Source: Dehalococcoidia bacterium
GTDB taxonomy: Bacteria > Chloroflexota > Dehalococcoidia > DSTF01 > JACRBR01
Assembly (NCBI GenBank): GCA_040902535.1
Contig: JBBDXD010000028.1
Location: 1 to 53,142 of the forward strand
Reading direction: 5' to 3'
DNA: 53,142 nucleotides
Shown here: in pieces, positions 32,947-41,297 of the stretch
How the letters are laid out: every line of letters begins with the position of its first letter
Position numbering within the stretch: position 1 is the stretch's first letter
Position numbers and translations under genes: made by a program
Notes under the pieces: generated by a model
Told to the model about the DNA's origin: nothing
The model's database searches: none
Seen by the model: the letters and a program-made list of their open reading frames with translations, nothing else

Positions 32947-32975
32947 TTGTAGCGGCACTACCCCGCCGATATACT
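32947..32975 (+). promoter_or_regulatory. Promoter of IscA/ErpA-type gene
   Basis: TTGTAG (32947-32952), 17-nt spacer, TATACT (32970-32975), giving a start near 32982 and a leader of about 58 nt with a good ribosome site. Confidence 0.55.
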
Positions 32976-32989
32976 AAGTGAGTACTTAG
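32974..32989. promoter_or_regulatory. Palindromic operator CTAAGT-GAGT-ACTTAG
   Basis: Perfect 6-bp arms around a 4-base centre, overlapping the -10 box and the probable transcription start of the iron-sulfur carrier gene. The position suits a repressor; the regulator is not in the window. Confidence 0.55.
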
Positions 32990-33039
32990 CAAACCATCGC
33001 TCGGGCTAGACGCCGGGCGTCCCAGGCAAGGAGTCCCAG

Positions 33040-33417
33040 ATGGTCCAGGAAATCGAAACTGTCGTGACGATCACCGACAAGGCTGCCGAGAAGGCGAAGG
33101 CGCTGCTTGCGGACCGCGGCGTCGAAGACGCCGCGTTGCGCGTGTTCGTCGTAGGCGGCGGCTGTTCCGGCTACCAGTACGGCATGGCGATCGCGCAGGG
33201 TAAGGAAGAAGACGACATCGTCATCGAGCACAGCGGCGTTACCGTGCTGGTCGACCCCGAGAGCGCGCCCTTGATGCGCGGCGCCGAGATCGACTACGTG
33301 GACGACATCATGAAGTCGGGTTTCACGATCTTCAACCCGAACGCGGTCAAGGGCTGCGCCTGCGGTTCGAGCTTCCAGACCGAAGACGGCGGCGGCCAGG
33401 CCAAGAGCTGCTGCTAA
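33040..33417 (+). CDS. erpA: A-type iron-sulfur cluster carrier (IscA/ErpA/HesB)
   Basis: 125 residues. The three cluster-binding cysteines are present: Cys42 (VGGGCSGYQYG) and Cys106, Cys108 (KGCACGSSF). NPNAVKGCACGSSF is the standard ending; here it is extended by a 14-residue tail finishing Ser-Cys-Cys. A-type carriers accept clusters from scaffold proteins and pass them to apo-proteins. AAGGAG lies 9 nt before the ATG. The gene has its own promoter, operator and a strong terminator, so it is probably a monocistron. Confidence 0.93.
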   Translation: MVQEIETVVTITDKAAEKAKALLADRGVEDAALRVFVVGGGCSGYQYGMAIAQGKEEDDIVIEHSGVTVLVDPESAPLMRGAEIDYVDDIMKSGFTIFNPNAVKGCACGSSFQTEDGGGQAKSCC

Positions 33418-33442
33418 GGTCGACGGTTCAGTGAGACAAGAG

Positions 33443-33474
33443 AGGGCCTCGAAACGAGGCCCTTATTGTTTTTT
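33443..33474 (+). terminator. Rho-independent terminator
   Basis: Stem AGGGCCTCG / CGAGGCCCT (33443-33451 and 33455-33463), AAA loop, then a T-rich tail TATTGTTTTTT. The only classic intrinsic terminator noticed in the window. Confidence 0.95.
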
Positions 33475-33542
33475 CGCGTGCGATTGCCGGAACCGAGAAC
33501 CTCTAACCTCAGCGAAGCGTCGCCGTCTCGGCGTCTGACGGG

Positions 33543-33568
33543 AGATTCGTCGCTTCGCTCTGAATGAC
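33543..33568. repeat. REP-like arm, diverged
   Basis: Reverse complement GTCATTCAGAGCGAAGCGAC then GAATCT, a variant of the arm at 21604. Confidence 0.5.
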
Positions 33569-33593
33569 GATGCGTTTATGGGGCGCCTATGTT

Positions 33594-33599
33594 TATCAT
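33594..33599 (+). promoter_or_regulatory. Leaderless -10 box
   Basis: TATCAT, 6-nt spacer to ATG 33606; no ribosome site. Confidence 0.55.
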
Positions 33600-33605
33600 G
33601 CGCGC

Positions 33606-34040
33606 ATGACACTCGAAGGACAGTACGCACCGAGCACGCTGAAGTTCGCCGCCGACCAGGTCGAAATCTACGAGCGCACAGGTGGCGCCGAGGGCAACAC
33701 GCTCCAGGGCGTGCCCGTCATCATCCTCACGACGCGCGGGCGCAAGAGCGGATTCGTCCGCAAGTCGGCGCTGATGCGCGTCGAGCACGACGGGGCGTAC
33801 GCCTGCGTCGCATCGTTGGGCGGCGCGCCACGCAGCCCGAAGTGGTACGACAACGCGATCGCCCATCCCGACGTCCTGCTGCAGGACGGCGCAACCGTCT
33901 ATGAGATGCGCGCACGCGAAGTCACCGGCGATGAGAAGGCGGCATGGTGGGCGCGAGCCGTAGCCGTCTGGCCGGCGTACGACGAGTACCAGGCGAAGAC
34001 CGAGCGCATCATCCCCGTGCTCGTGCTGGAGCGGAGATAG
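33606..34040 (+). CDS. F420-dependent nitroreductase-family (DDN) protein
   Basis: 144 residues. The DDN-family stretches are all present: [60 protein letters not shown] and [20 protein letters not shown], ending [13 protein letters not shown]. These split-beta-barrel proteins use deazaflavin F420 (or sometimes flavin/quinone) to reduce substrates, so the organism may make F420. The longer frame from 33564 is rejected because the TATCAT box and the family's usual length favour 33606. Confidence 0.92.
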   Translation: MTLEGQYAPSTLKFAADQVEIYERTGGAEGNTLQGVPVIILTTRGRKSGFVRKSALMRVEHDGAYACVASLGGAPRSPKWYDNAIAHPDVLLQDGATVYEMRAREVTGDEKAAWWARAVAVWPAYDEYQAKTERIIPVLVLERR

Positions 34041-34041
34041 C

Positions 34042-34076
34042 CGACCAGCAACCAACGACTAGCGACCAGCGACCAG
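34042..34076. repeat. Heptanucleotide array, CGACCAG type (5 units)
   Basis: CGACCAG, CAACCAA, CGACTAG, CGACCAG, CGACCAG; the reverse complement is CTGGTCG as at 17192 and 20315. The array contains the stop codon and last codons of the minus-strand methyltransferase. Confidence 0.88.
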
Positions 34077-34774
34077 TCCGTAGCGGCCGCGCACGCTGTC
34101 CAGGTGGCCCTCCGCGTCGTCGATGGCCGTGAGGTCGATGCGGCGCACGGCGCCGAATCCCGCCCACTCCAGCAGGCGGATAACGTCGTCAACGCTCTCC
34201 GCCTGCGTCAGCGGCAGCGCCGCCATCACGTCGTCGGTGTAGGAGTCGTCGCCGGGATGCTCGTGCGCATCTTCGTCGGCCGCGCCGTCCTGTCCATGGT
34301 CGTCGTCGTTCCAGATGCCGTCGATGATGACGAGACGGCCCTCGTGACGCAGCAACGTGCGCCAGTTGCGCAGCGCCAGTTCGGGGTCAGTCAGCGTCCA
34401 CAGCAGATGGCGATTGACGACGGCATCGAACGACGCGGGCGGAAACGACGGCGCGGCCGCGTCTCCGAGCGCGAACGCCGGCGCATCTGCGACGTCCTGC
34501 GCCGCACGCCTCGGATAGCGAGCATCTGTACCGACAGGTCGATGCCGCGGACGCGATGCCCCAACTGGCGCGCGTGGAACGCAAGAAAGCCGGTGCCGGT
34601 ACCGACGTCGAGCACGTCGCAGGGCGGCGGCGGGAGCACGTCGCGGAGCATCGCGAGCCATGCGTCGCGCTCGGCTGAGCTCATGATGCCGTGCCCGGGC
34701 GTGGCATCGTACGACGCCGAAGCCATGTTCCAGCACGCGGTGATGCGCTGCTGGGCGTGCTGGCGATCGGTCAT
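34059..34774 (-). pseudogene. SAM-dependent methyltransferase broken by one-base deletion
   Basis: From ATG 34774 the protein reads ACWNMASASYDATPGHGIMS, motif I VLDVGTGTGFLAFHARQLG and GIDLSVQML, then leaves frame near 34513. The frame shifted by one base continues VADAPAFALGDAAAPSFPPA, SFDAVVNRHLLWTLTDPELA (motif IV) and GRLVIIDGIWNDDD. Restoring one base gives 238 residues, a normal class I methyltransferase. The stop lies inside the heptamer repeat. True pseudogene or sequencing deletion; the other two broken genes in the window show the same one-base loss. Confidence 0.78.
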
Positions 34775-34802
34775 GGAAACTCTCTGGCGACGGTGCCAGC
34801 CT

Positions 34803-35333
34803 TCACAGCGCCTTGACGAGATACGTGCACGATTCGCCCTCGATGCCTTCGTTACCTGCGGCGTCGACAGTCGTCCACGTCACCTCGAACTCGCCGAATC
34901 CCGACTCGCGATAGCCGAGCCGCCGGTACAGGCGCCGCGCCCTCGCGTTCTCGACGCCTACCGCAAGTCCGATCGTCGTGTGCCCGCGCGCCACGGTGCG
35001 ACGCTCCGCTTCGAGCATGATCGCGGTGCCGACGCCGCGCGATTGCAGGTCCGTGCGCACGGCGAGCCCTTCGACGTACGGGTCGCGACCGATGCGCTCG
35101 TGCAAACGCGGATCGCTTGCACCGGCCCAGCGGACAAGCACATGCCCTGCAGGTTGTCCATCGACCCACGCGATCAGGTAGTCGCCCGCGCCTTCTTCCT
35201 GGATGCGAAAGCGGCCGGCATGAGAGTGCGTTCGTATTCCGTCGATCATGCGCTCAATGGAGGGCATGGTGATCTGCAACGCGTCGATCTCCCGCCGTGT
35301 AAGCGCTCGCACTTCGACGCGGTCTGTTATCAC
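34803..35333 (-). CDS. GNAT-family N-acetyltransferase
   Basis: 176 residues from GTG 35333. Standard GNAT layout: GAGDYLIAWVDGQPAGHVLV, YVEGLAVRTDLQSRGVGTAI (acetyl-CoA pyrophosphate loop QSRGVGTA), IGLAVGVENARARRLYRRLG and a C-terminal YLVKAL strand. Substrate unknown. It lies between the broken methyltransferase and the AI-2E transporter on the same strand. Confidence 0.88.
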   Translation of the reverse strand: MITDRVEVRALTRREIDALQITMPSIERMIDGIRTHSHAGRFRIQEEGAGDYLIAWVDGQPAGHVLVRWAGASDPRLHERIGRDPYVEGLAVRTDLQSRGVGTAIMLEAERRTVARGHTTIGLAVGVENARARRLYRRLGYRESGFGEFEVTWTTVDAAGNEGIEGESCTYLVKAL

Positions 35334-35362
35334 GTCCGTTGTCCTTCCATTGCCGCGTCTCG

Positions 35363-36625
35363 CTAGCTGGCAGCGCCCGCTTCGGCATCGACTGGCGGCG
35401 GTTCATCTTCGGCGAGCGCCGTTACCGGGGCGGCGCTGCGCGGCATTTCGACCCCGAACCCCTGGTTGCCAAGCTCGGCCGCGGGCACAACCTCTTCGAG
35501 CTTCCAGCGCGTGCGCAGCGCACCTGCGCCATACTCGCCGAGCGCGCGGTCGAGCGCCGCGTCGGGCGGCACATTGCCCACTCGCAGGTAGATGTACTGG
35601 TACACGTCGCGCACGAACGCCGCGAGCGGCACGATCAAGATCACCAGGATGAAGCCGCCGATCGCGCCGGCCAGCACCAGCAGGACGATAATCACTCCCG
35701 GGTGCATCCGCAGCATGTCGCCCTGAAGCTTCGGGACGATCAGGTTGTTCTCGATCTGCTGAATGATCAGGAAGGCCAGCGCGACCCACAGCGCCTTCAC
35801 GGGGTCCTCGGCAAGCGCGACGAGCACGGCCGGGACCGCGCCGATGATCGGGCCGATGATCGGGATCATCTCGGTGATGCCGGCGATGATCGCCAGCCCC
35901 AGCGGGTAGCGCACATCGAGGATCTCGAGCGCGATGTACGCCATCGTGCCGACGATAATGCCCTGGATCAGCATCGCCCGGATGTAGTGGCGCAGCACGG
36001 CATCGGCGATGCCCAGCGTGTTGCGCACGTCGTGGCGCCAGTCCGGCGGAAACATGCCGATGAAAGAGCGCACGCCGCGCGGGTGGTCCTTCATCGTGAA
36101 ATACAGCCAGATCGGGATCGTCAGATAGCCGATGATGATGGTGAACGTGCTGCCCGCGAATGTCAGGACATCGGGCGCGAGGCCCGCCGCCCAGTCGCCG
36201 GCCGCATCGCCGAAGTCCGTCAGCGTCTCGTCGACGACGTCGTGGTGCTCTTGTGGCACGGCCTGGTCGTACCAGTCCTGGATCCGGTCCTGGACCGCGT
36301 CGATCGTGGCGGGCAGGTCGTCGCTGAACTGCTGGATCTCATCGATCGCCTGCGGCACGAACAGAAATCCCAGCCCGGTACCGATGCCGGCGACGCCCGC
36401 ATAGAGGATCAGGATCGCGAGGCCGCGCGCCAGGTGCGGGTCGCGGTGCCGGAAGGGGATGATCGAGGCGATCCAGTTCACCGCCGGGGCGATGACGTAC
36501 GCGATGGCGACCCCCAGCAGAAACGGGAAGAGGGCCGTCCGCTCGTTCCACGCGACGAACAACACCAGCACGATGGGCACGAACACCATCGCGATGTGGA
36601 TGCGGCGGCGCGTCAGCTCGTTCAT
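35363..36625 (-). CDS. AI-2E family transporter (PerM/TqsA-like)
   Basis: 420 residues with about eight membrane helices. N-terminal helix pair (VFVPIVLVLFVAW, PFLLGVAIAYVIAPAVNW), a periplasmic/loop domain of about 90 residues, then ITEMIPIIGPIIGAVPAVLV, a hallmark of the family, and VPKLQGDMLRMHPGVIIVLL. Members include TqsA (autoinducer-2 exporter) and a Na/H antiporter; function cannot be assigned from sequence. The last 60 residues are a soluble acidic tail (ALAEDEPPPVDAEAGAAS). Confidence 0.9.
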   Translation of the reverse strand: MNELTRRRIHIAMVFVPIVLVLFVAWNERTALFPFLLGVAIAYVIAPAVNWIASIIPFRHRDPHLARGLAILILYAGVAGIGTGLGFLFVPQAIDEIQQFSDDLPATIDAVQDRIQDWYDQAVPQEHHDVVDETLTDFGDAAGDWAAGLAPDVLTFAGSTFTIIIGYLTIPIWLYFTMKDHPRGVRSFIGMFPPDWRHDVRNTLGIADAVLRHYIRAMLIQGIIVGTMAYIALEILDVRYPLGLAIIAGITEMIPIIGPIIGAVPAVLVALAEDPVKALWVALAFLIIQQIENNLIVPKLQGDMLRMHPGVIIVLLVLAGAIGGFILVILIVPLAAFVRDVYQYIYLRVGNVPPDAALDRALGEYGAGALRTRWKLEEVVPAAELGNQGFGVEMPRSAAPVTALAEDEPPPVDAEAGAAS

Positions 36626-36759
36626 ACGTGGGGTATCGTGCCGGAAATCCCCGCCTGAGCGCCACTATCAGAGACGCGCATCGATCTGCCTGCCGCACGT
36701 CCGGGCAGCTCACAACGGCGACGTATCGCACAAGCATCGCCCGAACCGTAGTTTCGCGG

Positions 36760-37977
36760 CTAGTCGCCGATGAGGTCGAGCGGAATCACCGTTTGCAGCG
36801 CCGAAGCCACAGTCGGCAACAGGGGCAGGAGCTGCGGCACCGGCGTCGCGGTTGCGATGACTGGCGGCGGTTGCGATGCCGTTGGTGATGCGCGTGGCGG
36901 CGCGGTGGGTGCAGCCGGCGGCTCCGAAGGCGATGGCGATGCCGGCGAGTCAGATCCAGATTGCGTCGTGGCGCCGGACGCAGGCGGCGCGGCATCCGAC
37001 GGCGATGCATCGTCACGGGCGCGGGTGGATTCGTCCGACTCGCGGGACTCGCCCGACGGCGACTGGCCAGACCACTCGTTTCCGTCGGCAAGAGTGTCCG
37101 GCGCACTGCCGTCTTCTGTCCTCGCATTGCCGATCGCCTCGGTAAGGTTGCTGGCAGCATCGGGTTGCAGCGCGTCAGAGGAACCAGGATCGACGGACAG
37201 CACCACGGCTCCATCGGATCGCGCATCGCCCAGCGTCGTATCGTCCGTATCGCGCGATGGTTGCGGCGTCGAATCATCGCGAGCGGCGCCTGCGACGACC
37301 GCAGCCGGAACACCGTCGCCCGCGTCGCCGCCGGACGAGATCAACATCGCGCCGATGCCAACCGCCGCCGCGAGCAGCACGCCGCAAGCCGCGCCGAAGA
37401 CGACATGACGCGTAGCGAAACGCCGTTTGCCTCGTCCTTCAGTGGCGGTGTCGGGCGGTCTGCTCGCGGTGACTGGCGGCGCAATCTCGCGCCACACGCG
37501 ATCCTTCAACTCCGCACGATGTGGCCGCAACGCGTTGACGGCGGGCCCCAGGTAGGGCAGCGCACCCCAGCGGCGGCAGGCGCGGCAGCGCGCTACGTGC
37601 GAGTTCACCGACGCAAGCTGATCGCCGGACAGCGCGTGCGTCCCCGCCGCGACGGGTTGCGTCGCGCGCGCACCGCGTGTCACCGCCTCGTGGTACGCCG
37701 TGGCCAGCAGGCTGCCAGCGACATCGGCGTTCGCTCGGACGAGATCGTCTTCGACGAGACGCGCGAAGGTCGCCCGCGTGATCTTCGTCGCGGCGCTCTC
37801 CGATGGCGCCAGCCGCAACGCCAGGTCGTTCACGGCGGCGAAGTGCTCCTGGTAGATGCCGCGGAGCGCGTCGGCGCCCGACGAAGCCGCGCGTGAGTCG
37901 CGGCCGACGAACGCACCAAATCGGCGCAGGTGAGCGGGGTGATGCCATGCCATCGCCGCCCAGCATGCCACCGTCAC
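36760..37977 (-). CDS. Membrane protein fusing sigma-factor-like and anti-sigma (zf-HC2)-like domains
   Basis: 405 residues from GTG 37977. Residues 40-78 (IYQEHFAAVNDLALRL, ESAATKITRATFARLVED) look like a degraded ECF sigma region 2. Residues 120-165 hold a zinc anti-sigma-type motif His127-x3-Cys131-x2-Cys134 (NSHVARCRACRRW). A transmembrane helix (about 190-213) follows, then a 190-residue extracytoplasmic tail rich in Ser, Asp, Pro and Ala with Glu/Arg patches. This order would put a sigma-like and an inhibitor-like module in one membrane-bound chain. Domain calls are from pattern. Confidence 0.55.
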   Translation of the reverse strand: MTVACWAAMAWHHPAHLRRFGAFVGRDSRAASSGADALRGIYQEHFAAVNDLALRLAPSESAATKITRATFARLVEDDLVRANADVAGSLLATAYHEAVTRGARATQPVAAGTHALSGDQLASVNSHVARCRACRRWGALPYLGPAVNALRPHRAELKDRVWREIAPPVTASRPPDTATEGRGKRRFATRHVVFGAACGVLLAAAVGIGAMLISSGGDAGDGVPAAVVAGAARDDSTPQPSRDTDDTTLGDARSDGAVVLSVDPGSSDALQPDAASNLTEAIGNARTEDGSAPDTLADGNEWSGQSPSGESRESDESTRARDDASPSDAAPPASGATTQSGSDSPASPSPSEPPAAPTAPPRASPTASQPPPVIATATPVPQLLPLLPTVASALQTVIPLDLIGD

Positions 37978-38101
37978 TTCGATGATGGCGCGTTCCCGGC
38001 CGGGCGGGCGGACAACGCCAGCGAACCGCAGCGAGCCAGGTGAAAAACGCGATGCCCGCGCAAGATTCGGCGCATGGCTCGGGGGCCGCCATGCGTCCCG
38101 C

Positions 38102-38107
38102 TACACT
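38102..38107 (+). promoter_or_regulatory. Leaderless -10 box
   Basis: TACACT, 6-nt spacer to ATG 38114. Confidence 0.55.
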
Positions 38108-38113
38108 CTCCGC

Positions 38114-38875
38114 ATGCACGCACTGGCATCGCTCGACGAGATCGTCGCGTTCCTCGACCGCATCCTGGCCGCACCGCGCTACGAGGAGTTGGAGCCCGAC
38201 TCGAACGGGCTGATCGTCCGCGGGGGCGCTGGCGTCTCGAAGGTCGCGGTCGCCGTGAGCACGTCGATCACGACGATCGTCGGGGCGGCGAAGGCGGGCG
38301 CGCAGCTTCTCGTCGTGCATCATCCGACGTGGGCGGCGGTCGACCTTTCGCTGCGGGACGAAAAGCTGCAGGCGCTCGAAGCGGCGCAGGTGTCGCTGTA
38401 CGCCGCGCACGCGTCGCTGGACTGCGCGCCGGAGTTCGGCAACGGCTGGGTGCTCGCGGCGATGCTTGGCGTGCGCGTCGACGCCACGTTCGAGGAGTAC
38501 CACGGCGGCCACGCAGGCGTCATCGGCGCGCACGATGCGACGTTCGGCGAGTTAATTAGCCGCACGCAGCGCGAGCTAGGCGTCGAAGTCGAAGCGCACG
38601 AGCACGCGAAGACGTGCGCGCGCGTCGCCATCGTCACGGGCGGCGGCGGCATGACGACGGCGCTGGAGGAGGCGCGCTCGCTGGGCGCCGATACGTACGT
38701 GACCGGTGAGGGCAGCCTGTTTACCCGCATGTTCGCGCGCGAAGCCGGCATGAACCTGATCTTCGCGACGCACCAGGCGACGGAAGCGCCGGGCATCAAA
38801 GCGCTCGGACAGCGCATCAGCGAGGAAGCGCAGATCCCATGGGAGTTCATCGCCGAATCGCCTGACGTGTTTTAG
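38114..38875 (+). CDS. Nif3-like dinuclear metal center protein
   Basis: 253 residues from ATG 38114; the frame to 37982 is spurious. Nif3/YbgI signatures: LEPDSNGLIV, VSTSITTIVGAAKAGAQLL, VVHHPTWAAV (metal His), AAHASLDCAP, ARVAIVTGGGGM, ADTYVTGEG and the C-terminal FATHQATEAPGIKALGQRI. Family members are metal-dependent and annotated as GTP cyclohydrolase I type 2 in some databases, but a real folE is present here so that role is not needed. Confidence 0.92.
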   Translation: MHALASLDEIVAFLDRILAAPRYEELEPDSNGLIVRGGAGVSKVAVAVSTSITTIVGAAKAGAQLLVVHHPTWAAVDLSLRDEKLQALEAAQVSLYAAHASLDCAPEFGNGWVLAAMLGVRVDATFEEYHGGHAGVIGAHDATFGELISRTQRELGVEVEAHEHAKTCARVAIVTGGGGMTTALEEARSLGADTYVTGEGSLFTRMFAREAGMNLIFATHQATEAPGIKALGQRISEEAQIPWEFIAESPDVF

Positions 38876-39036
38876 CGGAAGCTCTCCGGACAGCCGCACA
38901 CCGCGCGCACGGGGACGGCGTCAACACGGAGCGCGCGGACCCCAGACGACGCGTCGTTCGTCGCGCGTGCGGCCCGCTGAGATGAGTTCCGCTCAGGTCC
39001 CGGATCAACAAGACCTGCCGCTACACTTAGGCCGCA

Positions 39037-39933
39037 ATGGCGGCATCTACGCCCAATGTTCTTCCACCCGACCTCCTCGCGCGAATACGCCGCATCGAGA
39101 TCCGCGCGCGGCGCCTCGTCGCGAACGTCTTCCTGGGCGAGTACCACAGCGTGTTTCGCGGGCGCGGCATCGAGTTCTCCGAGGTGCGGCAATACGAGCC
39201 CGGCGACGACGTGCGTCTCATCGACTGGAACGTCACGGCGCGCATGGGGACGCCGTACATCAAGAAGTACATCGAAGAGCGCGAGCTGACGGTGATGCTG
39301 GTGGTCGACGTCTCCGCGTCCTCGGCGTTCACGACGGCCGGCATCACGAAACGCGAACTCGCGGCGGAAGTCGCCGCCACCCTGGCGTTCGCGGCGATCG
39401 CCAACGGCGACCGCGTCGGGCTGCTGGCGTTCAGCGACCGCATCGAGGAGTACGTGCGGCCGGCGAAGAGCCGCCGCCACGTGCTGCGCATCATCCGCGA
39501 GCTGCTCTACTTGCAGCCGCAGGGGCGCCGCACGAACATCGGCGATGCGCTGGCGTACCTGGCCCGCGTGACGCGTCGCCGCGCCATCGTCTTCGTGCTG
39601 TCAGACTTCTTCGATACCGGATACGGGCCGGCGTTGCGCGCGGCTGCGCTCCGTCACGAGATCGTCGCGCTGACGCTGAGCGACGCCCGCGAGCGGGAGT
39701 TGCCGCATGTCGGACTGCTGGAAGTCGAAGACGCCGAGACCGGCGAGCGCGCGCTGATCGATACATCGAGCGGGCAGTTGCGCGCCGCCTGGGCGCGACG
39801 CGCCGCGGAGTTGCGCGACCGGCGACGGCGGACGCTTTCGGCGGTTGGCGTCGAAGAAGTGCCGCTTTCGACCGATGCGTCGTACGTGGAGCCGCTGCTG
39901 CGCGCGTTTCGCGCGCGCGAGACGCGCCGGTAG
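39037..39933 (+). CDS. DUF58 / vWA-like protein
   Basis: 298 residues. DUF58 hallmarks: EYHSVFRGRGIEFSEVRQYE, PGDDVRLIDWNVTARMGTPY, IKKYIEERELTVMLVVDVSA (MIDAS-like DxSxS in VVDVSASS), then LAFAAIANGDRVGLLAFS and AIVFVLSDFFD. Such proteins usually pair with a MoxR-type AAA ATPase; none is adjacent here. TACACT lies 9 nt before the ATG. Probably cytoplasmic and involved in envelope or metal-enzyme assembly, by analogy only. Confidence 0.88.
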   Translation: MAASTPNVLPPDLLARIRRIEIRARRLVANVFLGEYHSVFRGRGIEFSEVRQYEPGDDVRLIDWNVTARMGTPYIKKYIEERELTVMLVVDVSASSAFTTAGITKRELAAEVAATLAFAAIANGDRVGLLAFSDRIEEYVRPAKSRRHVLRIIRELLYLQPQGRRTNIGDALAYLARVTRRRAIVFVLSDFFDTGYGPALRAAALRHEIVALTLSDARERELPHVGLLEVEDAETGERALIDTSSGQLRAAWARRAAELRDRRRRTLSAVGVEEVPLSTDASYVEPLLRAFRARETRR

Positions 39934-39949
39934 CATTGCACGTTGGGAA

Positions 39950-40174
39950 CTACGGCCGGGCCCGCTCCCGGCGACCTTCTCGCTGCATCACGCGGTCGAA
40001 GGTATCCCAGTCCAGGACGCGGCCCAGCCGCTTATTGGCATGACGCCAGACGACGGCGCCTTTGCTCACCTTGAGGATCCCGAGCCGTTCATCGTCGCTG
40101 TAGACGTTGAACTCGACATCGCTGTTGCCGAGACTCCGCTCGGGGATGGTGAACCGCACGTCGTGACGGGCCAT
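39950..40174 (-). CDS. 74-residue conserved protein of unknown function
   Basis: From ATG 40174 with GGGAGGAACC just before it (GGAGG, 4-nt spacing). Sequence VRFTIPERSLGNSDVEFNV, RLGILKVSKGAVVWRHANKR and DWDTFDRVMQ; I recall small proteins with a DVRFTIPER start followed by LKVSKGSVVW in other bacteria, so it is likely real and conserved. The longer frame to 40474 is antisense. It is convergent with the DUF58 gene. Confidence 0.75.
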   Translation of the reverse strand: MARHDVRFTIPERSLGNSDVEFNVYSDDERLGILKVSKGAVVWRHANKRLGRVLDWDTFDRVMQREGRRERARP

Positions 40175-40301
40175 GGTTCCTCCCTTGAATGCCGCCGCCG
40201 CCATCATACGGCAGGGCGTGCCACGCGGGCGCAAGCTGACAAGCCGGCCCGGGCCTCGGCGGGCACTGCCGCCTAACGCGCGCCGCCGGTAGGTCACCGC
40301 C

Positions 40302-41276
40302 ATGCAGATCGTCGCCACGCAGCGCGTCGTCGATGAGTACGCGGCGCGTATCCGGCAGACGGAGCCGCGCGCGCGGTTCGTCGTGCCGCGCGTCGAAGGC
40401 GGCGAACTGCGCTGGCACGGCGACCCGGCGGCGGCCGACATATGCTGCTTCTCCGAGGACTGCTGGCAGGACAACGAACTCCGTCACCTGCTGATCCCGG
40501 CGCTCTTCCGCCTGCACGGCCTCAGGTGGTTTCACACGTTCAGCGCCGGCGTCGATTCTCCGGCGTTCCAGGTGATCATCGACCGTGGCACGATCCTGAC
40601 GAATTCGTCCGGCGCGTCGGCGCCTTCGATCGCACAGTACGTGCTGGCGATGATGCTCTATCGCACGAAACCGATCGAGACGTGGCGCGAGCAACAACGG
40701 CGGCGTGAATGGTCGCAGGTGCGGGGCGGCGATCTGACGGGCAAGACCGCGGGCATCATCGGCACGGGCGCGATCGGCGGCGAGGTGGCCCGGCTCGCCA
40801 AGGCGTTCGCGATGCGCACGATCGGCGCCCGGCGCTCTACGCGCAAGACGCGCCACATCGACGAGCAGGTGTCGATGGCGAATCTCTCGCCTCTACTCGA
40901 AGCGAGCGACTTCGTCGTGGTGGCGTGTCCGCTGACGAAGGACACCGAGAGCCTCATCAGCGAACACGAGCTGCGCGCCATGAAGCCGACAGCGACGCTG
41001 ATCAACGTCGCGCGCGGCCGCGTCGTGCAGGAGGCAGCGCTGATCCGGGCGCTCGACGAAGGCTGGATCGCGGGCGCCTGCCTCGATGTCTTCGCGACGG
41101 AGCCGCTGCCCGACGACAGCAGGCTCTGGGATACGCCGAACGTCATCGTGACGCCGCACAATTCGGCCTTTTCGCCGCTGAACATGGAACGCGCCATGGG
41201 CGTGTTTATCGATAACCTGGGCAGGCTTGCGGCGGGGAAGCCGCTACGCAACCGCGTGCTGCGCGCGGGCGTGTGA
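40302..41276 (+). CDS. D-2-hydroxyacid dehydrogenase
   Basis: 324 residues. NAD-binding GIIGTGAIGGEVARLA, catalytic Arg in NVARGRVVQEAAL, Glu in DVFATEPLPDDS and His in VIVTPHNSAFSP, in the standard order. Several enzymes fit (phosphoglycerate, glyoxylate/hydroxypyruvate or D-lactate dehydrogenase). It lacks the C-terminal ACT domain, so it is not a long-form phosphoglycerate dehydrogenase. Ends 21 bases before the convergent mreB. Confidence 0.9.
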   Translation: MQIVATQRVVDEYAARIRQTEPRARFVVPRVEGGELRWHGDPAAADICCFSEDCWQDNELRHLLIPALFRLHGLRWFHTFSAGVDSPAFQVIIDRGTILTNSSGASAPSIAQYVLAMMLYRTKPIETWREQQRRREWSQVRGGDLTGKTAGIIGTGAIGGEVARLAKAFAMRTIGARRSTRKTRHIDEQVSMANLSPLLEASDFVVVACPLTKDTESLISEHELRAMKPTATLINVARGRVVQEAALIRALDEGWIAGACLDVFATEPLPDDSRLWDTPNVIVTPHNSAFSPLNMERAMGVFIDNLGRLAAGKPLRNRVLRAGV

Positions 41277-41297
41277 CGGGCCGACGAGGAGCTACCG

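Noticed and set aside
38114-38875. Nif3-like gene as the second GTP cyclohydrolase
   Set aside because: A genuine folE with all zinc ligands is present at 29613; the database name for Nif3 proteins is not good evidence.
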